Positions 54,974 through 64,000 of a stretch of DNA of 64,000 nucleotides are shown here, piece by piece. Below the pieces are notes generated by a model that was not told the origin of the DNA, made no database searches, and was given only the letters and a program-made list of their open reading frames with translations. Positions within the stretch are counted from its first letter, which is position 1. Each line of letters begins with the position of its first letter. Both the position numbers and the translations under genes were made by a program. Source of the DNA: an uncultured Caldilineaceae bacterium (lineage in GTDB: Bacteria > Chloroflexota > Anaerolineae > Caldilineales > Caldilineaceae); the NCBI GenBank assembly GCA_951813625.1, contig CATOTS010000005.1:124001-188000 (forward strand), read 5' to 3'.

Positions 54974-55929
54974 GAATCGTCGTTTCCGGTTCGATCGCCT
55001 ATGACTATCTGATGTCCTTTCCCGGTCGTTTCACCGATCAGATCATCCCTGAAAAACTGACGCGACTGAGCGTCAGTTTTCTTGTGGACGACATGGTGCG
55101 GCAGCGCGGCGGCACAGCGGCCAACATCGCCTATTCGCTCAAACTCCTGGGCGGAGACCCGATTCTGCTCGGAACGGTCGGGCAGGACTTTGGCGATTAC
55201 GCGGCCTGGCTGCAAGAGAACGGAATCCGCACCGACCATATCGTCGAGATCCCCCACAAGTTCACGGCCAGCTTCTTCGTCAGCACCGACGAGGAACAGA
55301 ACCAGATCGCCAATTTCTACGCCGGCGCGATGAGCGACTGCAAAGAGATCTCACTCGCTGACCGCGGACTGACCGATGCCGACGTGGTCATCATCAGCCC
55401 CAACGATCCACAGGCAATGATCAACTACGCGACCGAGTGCCGCGACCTCGGCATCCCCTTCGCTTACGATCCCAGCCAGCAGACGGCCCGCCTCACTGGG
55501 GAGGCGCTGCGCGCCAGTATACCCGGAGCCGGCTGGCTGATGGTCAACGACTATGAGTTCGAGGTCATCCTGCAAAAGACGGGATGGGCGAAAGAGCAGA
55601 TTTTGCGCGAGGTCGGCACGCTCATCGTGACCGAAGGCCGGGTCGGCAGCTACATTTGCTGCAACGGCGAGGAGTTCAAAATCCCGGTCGCGCCGCCGCA
55701 GCAAAGGGTGGCCGAACCCACCGGCGTCGGCGATGCCTATCGGGGCGCATTTTTCGCCGCACACAGCGCCGGACTGCCGGTAGACGTCTGCGGCCGCGTC
55801 GGCGCGCTCTGCGCCACCTACGTCCTTGAGCAGGTCGGAACGACCAACCACAGGTTTACCCCGCAAGAGTTTGTCCAGCGCTACGAGGAATCATTCGGCG
55901 AGGCGTTGGTCTGGGGAGAACGAGTTTAG
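54970..55929 (+). CDS. PfkB family kinase, adenosine kinase-like
   Basis: This 319-residue ribokinase-fold kinase begins MRIVVSGSIAYDYLMSFPGRF, has RQRGGTAANIAYSLKLLGG (substrate side) and the catalytic GVGDAYRGAF with base Asp255. In the context of mtnA, ahcY and metK the likely substrate is adenosine released from S-adenosylhomocysteine. This would make it an adenosine kinase (inference; sugar kinases share these motifs). The ATG at 54970 overlaps the preceding stop (ATGA), so four genes from mtnA on form one translationally coupled chain. Confidence 0.85.
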   Translation: MRIVVSGSIAYDYLMSFPGRFTDQIIPEKLTRLSVSFLVDDMVRQRGGTAANIAYSLKLLGGDPILLGTVGQDFGDYAAWLQENGIRTDHIVEIPHKFTASFFVSTDEEQNQIANFYAGAMSDCKEISLADRGLTDADVVIISPNDPQAMINYATECRDLGIPFAYDPSQQTARLTGEALRASIPGAGWLMVNDYEFEVILQKTGWAKEQILREVGTLIVTEGRVGSYICCNGEEFKIPVAPPQQRVAEPTGVGDAYRGAFFAAHSAGLPVDVCGRVGALCATYVLEQVGTTNHRFTPQEFVQRYEESFGEALVWGERV

Positions 55930-56142
55930 AGGCGTCGATCGCGAAGGAGGAAGACTACATTGCAGGCCGCATGAATACAGATTCCATGTCTTGACTTGCT
56001 GTTATTGCAACTCTGCAGTACGGCCGCTCTGCTAAAATCTGGGCAGCGCCGCCAATTCCCGACCACTTACTGGAAACGCAAGCAATGACTGCGATAGGGC
56101 GACCGTAGTTCAATACGGACTGGATGGAACGGAGATTCCAAA

Positions 56143-57702
56143 ATGACGGCCAGTTCCGGCCCCAAGTCCTTTGAAATAACAGTCTCAAACTTTGGCCCGA
56201 TAGCAAGGGCCGAAATCGATTTGCGCCCGATGACTGTATTTGTGGGGCCAAGCAACGCGGGCAAGTCATATATGGCCTCGCTGATATACGTGTTACATAG
56301 TTTTTTCAAGGGAGACTTGAGATCGATCAGCTATCCCCATGCCAGGCGCGGGCCTTCTTTCGGCTTCAGAAAAATGCCGCGAGAGGAGTCTTTCTTGTCG
56401 GAAAGCGAAAACAACCTCATCTTCGAATGGTTCATGGAAGTGATTCCAGGCATGCTTACCGAAGAGGCGTTGGGAGGCGGAGCATTAGACGACGGCACCA
56501 TAGAACTCCCTCTTGCCATCGAGGAATTGGTGAGCAGTGTACTTGACAGATTCTTCGACTGGAATGGAAACTTGGAAAGCGAATTGGCAAGGTGCTACGG
56601 AGTAAGCAGCTCCCAAGAGTTGGTTCGGCATTCAAGTGATGGTTCAGCAGGGTTTTCGCTGCGAAGCAAGACTTCCTCGAATCAACTTGAACGGTATGGC
56701 TGCGATGTTTCCTTGACAGAGCGTGGAGTTGATATTGGGGCGACAATGCAAAGCGCGAGACCTCTCAGCATTGGCCTCAATTCTACCTTCAGGCGCCTCC
56801 CGCTTCGTTGGCAGATGAATCCGTACCTCGTAAGAGACGACGATCGCGGCGGCGCCGCGCTCAGTTTGCTCCTCATTCTCTCCGAGGAAGTCGCTTCTCG
56901 AGTCTTCGATCCCGTGAGTCGACCTGCCTTTTTTCTTCCCGCGGACCGAGCCGGCATTATGCACGCGCATCGAATGTACGTCCGATCGGTTGTTGCCGAC
57001 GCTTCACGCAAGTCATCCGGTCCTGACGTAACTATTCCTTTGATTTCTGGCGTCCTTGGCGACTTTCTGGAACAGCTTGTTGCGTTTGACGGCGCCCCGC
57101 AAAAGGACTTTGGGAACCACCTGGTCGTCGCGCACAATCTAGAACGCCAACTCCTGAAAGGGAATATTCACGTAGGTTTTTCGGATATTGATTACCCAAT
57201 CTTTACATACACGCCAAGTGGGTGGAGAAAGGACTTGCCATTGATGAACGCCTCGTCAATGGTTTCTGAGTTGGCGCCCGTTGTGCTCTATCTGCGCTAT
57301 GTCGTCCAACCGGGCGACCTGCTCATTATCGAAGAACCGGAGGCACACCTGCACCCTGAGATGCAGGCCCTGTTTACCCGCCAACTCGTAGCTGCAGTCC
57401 AGTCTGGAATCAGAATCCTTATCACTACGCACAGCGAGTGGATTTTGGAAGAATTGGCAAACCTGGTACGCCTGTCGGAACTACCTAAGGAACGACGTGA
57501 GGGAATTACGGACGAAGACATCGCACTCAGTCCAGACCAATTGGGAGCCTGGTTCTTTGATCCGAGTGCTAGAGAAGGCTCGGTTGTGAAAGAAATCGCG
57601 CTAGATGTCGAGTCAGCGACCTTCCCGGCAGGTTTTGGATTGATCACTGAGTCCCTCTACAATCGCTGGGTGGAGATTTCTACTCGCATCCAAGAGGGTT
57701 AG
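56143..57702 (+). CDS. AAA family ATPase (OLD/AAA_15-like, ABC-type fold)
   Basis: This 519-residue protein has an ABC-type ATPase layout. Walker A is GPSNAGKS (35-42) after SNFGPIARAEIDLRPMTVF, a long insert of about 300 residues follows, then Walker B LLIIEEPEAHLHPEMQALF (from about 393) and the H-motif ITTHSEWILEEL. There is no TOPRIM domain as in OLD nucleases. DNA composition is visibly lower in GC than the flanking SAM-cycle genes. The small partner gene starts five bases after its stop. Such ATPases act in several phage-defence modules; a defence role here is inference. Confidence 0.85.
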   Translation: MTASSGPKSFEITVSNFGPIARAEIDLRPMTVFVGPSNAGKSYMASLIYVLHSFFKGDLRSISYPHARRGPSFGFRKMPREESFLSESENNLIFEWFMEVIPGMLTEEALGGGALDDGTIELPLAIEELVSSVLDRFFDWNGNLESELARCYGVSSSQELVRHSSDGSAGFSLRSKTSSNQLERYGCDVSLTERGVDIGATMQSARPLSIGLNSTFRRLPLRWQMNPYLVRDDDRGGAALSLLLILSEEVASRVFDPVSRPAFFLPADRAGIMHAHRMYVRSVVADASRKSSGPDVTIPLISGVLGDFLEQLVAFDGAPQKDFGNHLVVAHNLERQLLKGNIHVGFSDIDYPIFTYTPSGWRKDLPLMNASSMVSELAPVVLYLRYVVQPGDLLIIEEPEAHLHPEMQALFTRQLVAAVQSGIRILITTHSEWILEELANLVRLSELPKERREGITDEDIALSPDQLGAWFFDPSAREGSVVKEIALDVESATFPAGFGLITESLYNRWVEISTRIQEG

Positions 57703-57707
57703 ATTAA

Positions 57708-58181
57708 TTGTCGTTGGTTAGAGCAGTTCGAGAAAAAACGGACAAGCAATGTCACGTAACGGCCTGTCGAGAGCCGAGGTGTTCACTGACTTTGCATAGG
57801 GTGCCCGACCCATTCGTGCTGTTGAATTTAGAACACCCGGCCGCTCCGGTTGCCACGAGCGCGCCGCGTTGCGATTTCCTATTCGTAGGCGGCGACGAAG
57901 AGAGAGGTGAATGGGTCATTCCGATCGAACTAACTTCAAGTTCCGCTCGGGTGAGCAAGTTCCTGCCCCAGCTTCGTGCCGGCGCGGACATTGCCGACAA
58001 AGTCCTTCCGCAGAATGCCGAGTCCAAGTTTCGCCCCGTCGCAGCCTATGGTGGAGAGCTTCGTCGCAGCGAACGCGACAGCTTTCTGAAACAAGCCAAC
58101 CATGTCGTCTTTCGAAATAGAGCGACGCCAGTCAAGCTAATACGATGTGGCTCCCCATTGACAAAGGCATTGAGTGGCTGA
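57708..58181 (+). CDS. ATPase partner, possible PD-(D/E)XK-like protein
   Basis: The 157-residue protein is encoded five bases after the ATPase stop, starting at a TTG. It has RCDFLFVGGDEERGEWV and then IPIELTSS, giving Asp56 and Glu74 at the spacing of a PD-(D/E)XK nuclease core, with Thr76 where a catalytic Lys would be expected. Next is a helix (FLPQLRAGADIADKVLP) and strand-rich C-terminal part (FRPVAAYGG, ANHVVFRNRATPVKLIRCG). I infer a nuclease or nuclease-derived subunit working with the ATPase. The missing Lys leaves activity doubtful. Confidence 0.65.
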   Translation: MSLVRAVREKTDKQCHVTACREPRCSLTLHRVPDPFVLLNLEHPAAPVATSAPRCDFLFVGGDEERGEWVIPIELTSSSARVSKFLPQLRAGADIADKVLPQNAESKFRPVAAYGGELRRSERDSFLKQANHVVFRNRATPVKLIRCGSPLTKALSG

Positions 58182-58253
58182 AGGGGCGTAGAGAAGCGTG
58201 TCCGTTACAAGGAATGCACAATATCTGCAAATATGTTCCATCTTGCCCTATGA

Positions 58254-59552
<1,299 letters not shown>

Positions 59553-59598
59553 GAACTGGACCCGCGCCAACGCGGCGCGGCAGTCAGGAGATCAATAA

Positions 59599-60816
59599 AT
59601 GAGCAGTACTTTCATGACCGCACCTTCGCTGTTATTCACAAGCGAATCGGTGACCGAGGGTCATCCAGACAAGATGTGCGATCAGATCAGCGACGCCGTC
59701 GTAGACGCCATTATGCGCCAAGACCCAAACGCGCGTATCGCCTGTGAGACCGCCGTCAAGACGGGCTTTGTGATGCTCCTTGGTGAAATATCTACCAGGG
59801 CAACGGTGAACTTCGACGAGCTCGTGCGCTCCGTGGTCAAGGAAATCGGGTTCGACAGCAGCGACAAGGGCTTTGACGGCGACACCTGCGGCGTACAGGT
59901 CGCCATCGCGTCGCAGTCGCCCGACATTGCCCTCGGCGTGGACCGGGCTCAGGAGTTCAAATCGGAAGAAATGGACAGCGAAGAGGATGAGATCGAGTCG
60001 ATCGGCGCCGGCGACCAGGGCATGATGTTCGGCTTCGCCTGCAACGAGACGCCAACGCTCATGCCCCTCCCGATCTTCCTGGCCCATAAATTGAGCCGCC
60101 GGTTGGCGGAGTTGAGAAAGCGAAACGTACTTCCCTGGTTGCGACCTGACGGTAAATCGCAGGTCACGGTGGAGTACAGTTACGGCAAACCGAAACGCAT
60201 CCATACAGTGCTGATCAGCACGCAGCATGCGGCAGAGACTTGCAAGGATAGGATAGAACGAGAGCTGATCGACGAGTGCATAATGCCGGCTCTGCCCCCT
60301 GACCTGGTAAAGGAAAAGCCGCTGATTTACGTGAATCCAACCGGCCGCTTTGTCGTTGGCGGACCAATGGGTGATGCCGGTCTGACTGGACGCAAGATAA
60401 TCGTTGACACCTACGGCGGCATGGGTCGTCACGGCGGCGGTGCATTCAGTGGCAAGGACTGCACGAAGGTCGACCGCAGCGGCGCCTATGCAGCCCGCTG
60501 GGTAGCCAAGAACATCGTCGCCGCCGGTCTGGCGGACCGCTGCGAAATCCAGCTTGCCTACGCCATCGGCGTCGCACAGCCCTTGAGCGTCAACGTCGAG
60601 ACCTTCGGCACGGGCAAAGTCGATGACAAGCGAATCGAGGAGCTGATTGAAGCTCACTTCGACCTGCGACCCGGCGCAATCATACGTGATCTTGGTCTGC
60701 GGAGACCGATCTACCGCCAGACTGCTACTTACGGCCACTTCGGGCGCGAAGACATCAGCCTGCCTTGGGAGGATACGACAAAGGCCGCACAATTGCGTCA
60801 GGGCGCCAACCTTTGA
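59599..60816 (+). CDS. metK: S-adenosylmethionine synthase
   Basis: This 405-residue enzyme makes SAM from methionine and ATP. The N-terminal [13 protein letters not shown] carries the catalytic His22, [16 protein letters not shown] is the hexapeptide motif region, and [16 protein letters not shown] is the phosphate loop. The length fits bacterial MetK. Shine-Dalgarno AGGAG precedes the ATG. Together with ahcY, the adenosine kinase-like gene and mtnA it covers SAM synthesis and the recycling of both SAM by-products. A 414-codon open frame antisense to it is a composition artefact. Confidence 0.97.
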   Translation: MSSTFMTAPSLLFTSESVTEGHPDKMCDQISDAVVDAIMRQDPNARIACETAVKTGFVMLLGEISTRATVNFDELVRSVVKEIGFDSSDKGFDGDTCGVQVAIASQSPDIALGVDRAQEFKSEEMDSEEDEIESIGAGDQGMMFGFACNETPTLMPLPIFLAHKLSRRLAELRKRNVLPWLRPDGKSQVTVEYSYGKPKRIHTVLISTQHAAETCKDRIERELIDECIMPALPPDLVKEKPLIYVNPTGRFVVGGPMGDAGLTGRKIIVDTYGGMGRHGGGAFSGKDCTKVDRSGAYAARWVAKNIVAAGLADRCEIQLAYAIGVAQPLSVNVETFGTGKVDDKRIEELIEAHFDLRPGAIIRDLGLRRPIYRQTATYGHFGREDISLPWEDTTKAAQLRQGANL

Positions 60817-60902
60817 GTAGGGTCTGATTTCGGCAGACCAAATGCAGATACCGGAGGCCCTGCCACCATTCCTCATGAAATATAGTAACGTCCTTTAACC
60901 CA

Positions 60903-61808
60903 ATGGCAATGGAAACGCGACAACAGGACAGCGCCGGCACTTTTCCTATGCTTCGAGCGCCTTCAATCTTCTGGCTCATCGTCGCCGCGTCGGCATGCCT
61001 GGCCGTCCTCTTTGTCTTTTTCATGGTCGTACAAGGCTACCGCGACGGCCTGCAACGAGGGGAAGCCCAGAAGAGGCAGCACGTTGCAATCCTGCTGCAG
61101 AGGGCTTCGGACTTTTTGGACGAGGGAAGGCGCCAGGAGGCCCTTGCCTCATACAATTCGGTCCTCAAATTGGATGCCCGGAACGCCTCTGCCCTCCACG
61201 CAATCAGCACAGTAGAGGCGATGCCAACTGCGGAAGCGAAGCCAATTGAGCCAACCGGGCCAAGTCCAATCGAGTTGGAATGGAATGAAGCCCTGGCACA
61301 GTTGGGCGCAGGCAATTTGGAGGAAGCCATCAGTCGTTTCGTCCGCATCCAGACCGCCCAACCGGACTTTCGCGCCGAAGAAGCAGTCGAAGCACTGTTC
61401 AGCGCCTATGTCGAACTCGGCAGGAAAAGGGCCGGCTCCGACCAGCTGGAAGAGGCCGTGCAACTCTTCGACAATGCCCTCCAGCTGAGGCCGACAGACT
61501 CCGATGTCCGCCATGAACGCAACATGACCGCCGTATATGTTGACGTCAAGACCTACTGGGGCGCGGACTGGTCTAGGGTGATCAGTCTGCTCGAAAAGCT
61601 CTACCATCGCGATCCGGGCTTTCGCAATGTAGAGTATCTGTTACAGAGGGCGCACGTGGAACTCGGAGACAGTCTGGCCAGCGAGGGGGCCTGGTGCGCC
61701 GCCGTCGCCGAATACACGAGCGCCATCGCCGTGCTCGACTGGATGGAACTGCGTGTGAAACGTGAAAGCCTGGCCGCTCGCTGCGAGGCTGAAATGAACA
61801 ACGGATAG
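60903..61808 (+). CDS. membrane-anchored TPR protein
   Basis: This 301-residue protein has one N-terminal membrane segment (SIFWLIVAASACLAVLFVFFMVV) and then helical TPR-like repeats: QRASDFLDEGRRQEALASYNSVLKLDARNASAL, WNEALAQLGAGNLEEAISRFVRIQTAQPDF, and further copies. The soluble part is probably outside the cytoplasm. TPR proteins serve in protein interactions; no specific partner is suggested. It lies 86 bases after metK on the same strand and could be read from it. Confidence 0.8.
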   Translation: MAMETRQQDSAGTFPMLRAPSIFWLIVAASACLAVLFVFFMVVQGYRDGLQRGEAQKRQHVAILLQRASDFLDEGRRQEALASYNSVLKLDARNASALHAISTVEAMPTAEAKPIEPTGPSPIELEWNEALAQLGAGNLEEAISRFVRIQTAQPDFRAEEAVEALFSAYVELGRKRAGSDQLEEAVQLFDNALQLRPTDSDVRHERNMTAVYVDVKTYWGADWSRVISLLEKLYHRDPGFRNVEYLLQRAHVELGDSLASEGAWCAAVAEYTSAIAVLDWMELRVKRESLAARCEAEMNNG

Positions 61809-61936
61809 GTAAACTTCTGCACTGCAATTGCCAGCTCTTCTTTCGCTGACCCCAGGGTAGGGCGCGTTGGCATAGGGTCGTAAGGCCTTGATGACAATAC
61901 ACCGAGGCACTGCGGCATTGCCGGGGAGTTCGATTG

Positions 61937-61965
61937 TTGATTTTGTCGCCGCGAGCAGCTATAAT
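61937..61965 (+). promoter_or_regulatory. promoter of the tRNA cluster
   Basis: TTGATT (61937-61942), a 17-base spacer and a perfect TATAAT (61960-61965), 15 bases before tRNA-Pro. Confidence 0.8.
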
Positions 61966-61980
61966 TCAGCATTGGTGCAA

Positions 61981-62054
61981 CGGGGAGTAGCGCAGCCTGG
62001 CAGCGCACAGCGTTTGGGACGCTGGGGTCGGAGGTTCAAATCCTCTCTCCCCGA
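61981..62054 (+). tRNA. tRNA-Pro (TGG)
   Basis: All arms can be folded: acceptor CGGGGAG/CTCCCCG, D arm GCGC/GCGC, anticodon stem CAGCG/CGCTG with loop TTTGGGA (anticodon TGG), T arm GGAGG-TTCAAAT-CCTCT. Discriminator A; the CCA end is not encoded. Confidence 0.95.
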
Positions 62055-62057
62055 CTT

Positions 62058-62128
62058 GCGGGTATAGCTCAATGGTAGAGCGCCGGCCTTCCAAGCCGAC
62101 GATGCGGGTTCGATCCCCGCTACCCGCT
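62058..62128 (+). tRNA. tRNA-Gly (TCC)
   Basis: Acceptor GCGGGTA/TACCCGC, D arm GCTC/GAGC, anticodon loop CTTCCAA (anticodon TCC), T arm CGGGG-type with TTCGATC. The first pair of the anticodon stem is C-A mismatched. It starts three bases after tRNA-Pro; CCA is not encoded. Confidence 0.93.
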
Positions 62129-62151
62129 CACGGGCCTCCAATTCAAAGGTT

Positions 62152-62223
62152 GGATCGGTAGCTCAATGGCAGAGCAAGGAGCTCATAACTCCTGGGTTAC
62201 AGGTTCGAGTCCTGTCCGATCCA
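62152..62223 (+). tRNA. tRNA-Met (CAT), elongator or Ile2 type
   Basis: Acceptor GGATCGG/CCGATCC, D arm GCTC/GAGC, anticodon stem AGGAG/CTCCT with loop CTCATAA (anticodon CAT), T arm ACAGG-TTCGAGT-CCTGT. It starts with a paired G, so it is not the initiator. Elongator Met and lysidine-modified Ile cannot be separated with certainty by eye. Confidence 0.9.
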
Positions 62224-62427
62224 CTCTCCTCTCTCCTGTCCCCTCATTGCTGCCACCAACTGCCCCTAAGGCTTCCGCTCGTTCGGGCGCCGCTCAGCCT
62301 GGGTTCAGCGATTCCAGGCCTGACCTTTGTTGAATCCCAGCATGGGTGCCGGCTGTTTAGCGCCAGCCTACCGCTTTGCCTTGCCACTCTCCTTCTGGAG
62401 TTCTGATTTGGGCTCGCGGCCCTATGC

Positions 62428-62433
62428 TATAAT
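62428..62433 (+). promoter_or_regulatory. -10 element upstream of era
   Basis: Perfect TATAAT, preceded by a second TATG/CTAT motif, 68 bases before the era ATG. No strong -35 is visible. Confidence 0.4.
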
Positions 62434-62501
62434 TGCAGGGCGTACGGCGCTTCACCATCTCGGACTTGCCTGGTCGGAAGTCGCTACAAAGGACCAACTG
62501 C

Positions 62502-63524
62502 ATGCAGAATCCGGATGCTATAGCCAACGACACCGTAGCCAACGACACCGTAGCCGACAATACCGTTGCCGGCGAAGCCGTCCGACAGCAGACGCAGACT
62601 CGCAGCGGTTTCATCGCCGTCATAGGCCGGCCCAACGTCGGCAAATCAACTCTCCTCAACCTGCTGCTGGGGCAAAAGATCGCGATCACAAGCGACAAGC
62701 CACAGACGACCCGCGATCAGCTTCTTGGCATCCGTACCGACGATGACGCGCAACTCATTTTCTTCGACACACCGGGCATCCACCAGCCGCGCAACAAGCT
62801 GGGCAAACACATGGTCAATGTCGCCGAGCAGACCATCATTGACGATGCCGACCTGATACTTTGGATCGTGGACGTCAATTCGCCGCCAACGCGCGAGGAC
62901 CGGCTGATTGCCGAACGCCTCGAGGAGATTCAGCGCGCGGTAAAATTGTCCAATCTGCTGATCGGAGCCAACAAATACGATGCATGGCAAGGCGGCGACC
63001 TCGACGCGCGCAAGGCCGAATATGCCGCGCTTCTTCACTGGCTCACCGCCGACAAAAGCAAGGACTCGACGCCGGTCCTGCTCCTGAGCGCAATCAACGG
63101 CGACGGCGCGGACGACTTAATCGCCACTCTAACCGAGTTGCTGCCACCCGGACCTCTCTTCTATCCCAGCGAACAGGTCACGGATCTCTCGATGCGCTTC
63201 ATCGCCGCCGAGATCGTTCGCGAAAAGGCGTTGCTTCTCCTCCGGCAAGAGATTCCGCACAGCCTCGCGGCGGTCGTCACCGAGTGGAACGAGCGCAGTG
63301 CGGAGATGACGCACATCGCCGCCACTATCTATGTCGAACGCCATAGCCAGAAGGGTATCGTGCTTGGAAGCAAGGGCTCGATGATCCGCGAGATCGGACG
63401 GGCGGCCCGACCTGAAATCGAGGAGATGGTCGGGACGCAAGTTTACCTTGAACTCTGGGTCAAGGTGTTGCAGAAGTGGCGCCGCAACGAGAACCACCTT
63501 CGCAGACTGGGCTATCGAGCGTGA
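62502..63524 (+). CDS. era: GTPase Era
   Basis: This product of 340 residues is the 16S rRNA/30S assembly GTPase. G1 is GRPNVGKS (42-49), followed by TSDKPQTTRDQLLGI (G2), DTPGI (G3), NKYD (G4) and LLSAINGDG (G5 region). The C-terminal KH domain is clear, with HSQKGIVLGSKGSMIREIGRAAR. An additional polar N-terminus of about 33 residues contains a 15-bp DNA repeat (TVANDTVANDTVADNTVA). The ATG at 62502 has AAGGA upstream and is preferred to an open extension without similarity. Confidence 0.95.
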   Translation: MQNPDAIANDTVANDTVADNTVAGEAVRQQTQTRSGFIAVIGRPNVGKSTLLNLLLGQKIAITSDKPQTTRDQLLGIRTDDDAQLIFFDTPGIHQPRNKLGKHMVNVAEQTIIDDADLILWIVDVNSPPTREDRLIAERLEEIQRAVKLSNLLIGANKYDAWQGGDLDARKAEYAALLHWLTADKSKDSTPVLLLSAINGDGADDLIATLTELLPPGPLFYPSEQVTDLSMRFIAAEIVREKALLLLRQEIPHSLAAVVTEWNERSAEMTHIAATIYVERHSQKGIVLGSKGSMIREIGRAARPEIEEMVGTQVYLELWVKVLQKWRRNENHLRRLGYRA

Positions 63525-63588
63525 CGCGCCCGCCCTGCGATTCGCCGGAGTCTGGAGCGATGTCGACGCACCTGAGCAGCCGAATCCT

Positions 63589-63618
63589 TTGGATTGAAGG
63601 CGCGCGTTGTGATATGAT
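63589..63618 (+). promoter_or_regulatory. possible promoter of mutS2
   Basis: TTGGAT (63589-63594), an 18-base spacer and TATGAT (63613-63618), with the ATG 38 bases downstream. Confidence 0.45.
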
Positions 63619-63656
63619 CGCCGCGTGCTTTTCTTGTTTTTTCGCGGTGCCAAGCG

Positions 63657-64000
63657 ATGAACCCACACACAATTCGCGTCCTGGAATACGATAAGATTCT
63701 CAGTAGGCTGGCCTCCTTCTGCTCCTTTTCCGGCGGCGAAGAGCTGGCCACGTCGCTGCTGCCCAGCGACGACCTGCGCACCATTAGCGAATGGATGGAG
63801 CAGACCGACGAAGCCTGCAGGCTGCTCGACCAGAAGACCGACATATACTTCGGCGGCGTCCACGACGTTCGCCAACTGATCGCAAAGTCCGAGCGCGGCA
63901 GTATATTGATCCCGACGGAGCTGGTCGAGATTCGGTCGACCCTCATGCGGGCCCGGACCCTGCGCAATACGTTGACCCGCCTCAGCCGCCAGTTTCCCCT
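63657..64000 (+). CDS. mutS2: MutS2 family protein, N-terminal part (runs off the window)
   Basis: The frame is open from the ATG at 63657 to the window end (about 114 residues). It begins MNPHTIRVLEYDKILSRLAS and continues with LLPSDDLRTISEWMEQTDEA and GGVHDVRQLIAKSERG, which is the N-terminal clamp/lever region of MutS2. MutS2 acts in recombination suppression or ribosome rescue in bacteria that have it. The ATPase and Smr domains would lie beyond the window. Confidence 0.85.
   Translation, partial: MNPHTIRVLEYDKILSRLASFCSFSGGEELATSLLPSDDLRTISEWMEQTDEACRLLDQKTDIYFGGVHDVRQLIAKSERGSILIPTELVEIRSTLMRARTLRNTLTRLSRQFP

Noticed and set aside
59632..60876. A 414-codon open frame antisense to metK
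   Set aside because: It mirrors a conserved metK gene and its translation has no domain. Long antisense frames are expected with GC-rich third positions.

Overview
The window is 64 kb of a GC-rich (roughly 60 %) bacterial chromosome. The gene set (SMC, a complete Mrp antiporter operon, XdhC-type molybdo-hydroxylase maturation factors, MutS2, Era, SAM-I riboswitch), the frequent TTG/GTG and possibly leaderless starts, and the abundance of short hairpin repeats suggest a Chloroflexota (Caldilineae/Anaerolineae-like) genome. This taxonomic call is inference; there is no rRNA in the window.

Layout. 0.5-6.3 kb: minus-strand housekeeping and accessory genes (P1-family peptidase, SufE, small protein, methyltransferase, two XdhC proteins, a MobA-like nucleotidyltransferase) with a plus-strand TerC exporter between. 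7-16 kb: an unknown membrane protein, SMC, a secreted protein with six DUF4399-like repeats and a C-terminal cytochrome c domain, two small minus-strand proteins and YccF. 16.8-23.6 kb: the seven-gene mrp/mnh Na+/H+ antiporter operon (A-G). 23.6-29.5 kb: FGGY kinase, MFS transporter, secreted HNH nuclease between two miniature transposon copies, CPBP protease. 29.7-38.1 kb: polyphosphate kinase, a DtxR-type metal regulator and an ABC efflux system (double FtsX permease, HlyD, ATPase). 38.1-50.2 kb: panE-like / CoA-transferase / PLP-lyase operon (minus), SixA, FAD oxidase, SDR, an unknown protein, HIT, class V aminotransferase, and an ABC-2 exporter (minus). 50.2-52.1 kb: a gene-free, repeat-rich stretch. 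52.1-60.8 kb: a SAM-I riboswitch followed by a SAM-recycling cluster: mtnA, LOG, peptidase E-like, adenosine kinase-like, ahcY and metK, interrupted by an AAA ATPase plus a PD-(D/E)XK-like partner that look acquired. 60.9-64 kb: TPR protein, three tRNAs (Pro, Gly, Met), era, and the beginning of mutS2 running off the edge.

The most unusual content is non-coding. A 59-bp double-hairpin core occurs six times (five full, one partial), each full copy in a longer diverged element. One of these elements (287 bp, 9-bp terminal inverted repeats) sits inside a second miniature transposon family with a perfect 9-bp target duplication, so the insertion order can be read directly. The second family (terminal repeat CAGGGCGATTGCATC) has three near-complete copies and one end fragment; two copies in the same orientation bracket the HNH nuclease gene. 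The other candidate for a new system is the two-gene ATPase/nuclease-like module lodged in the SAM cluster.
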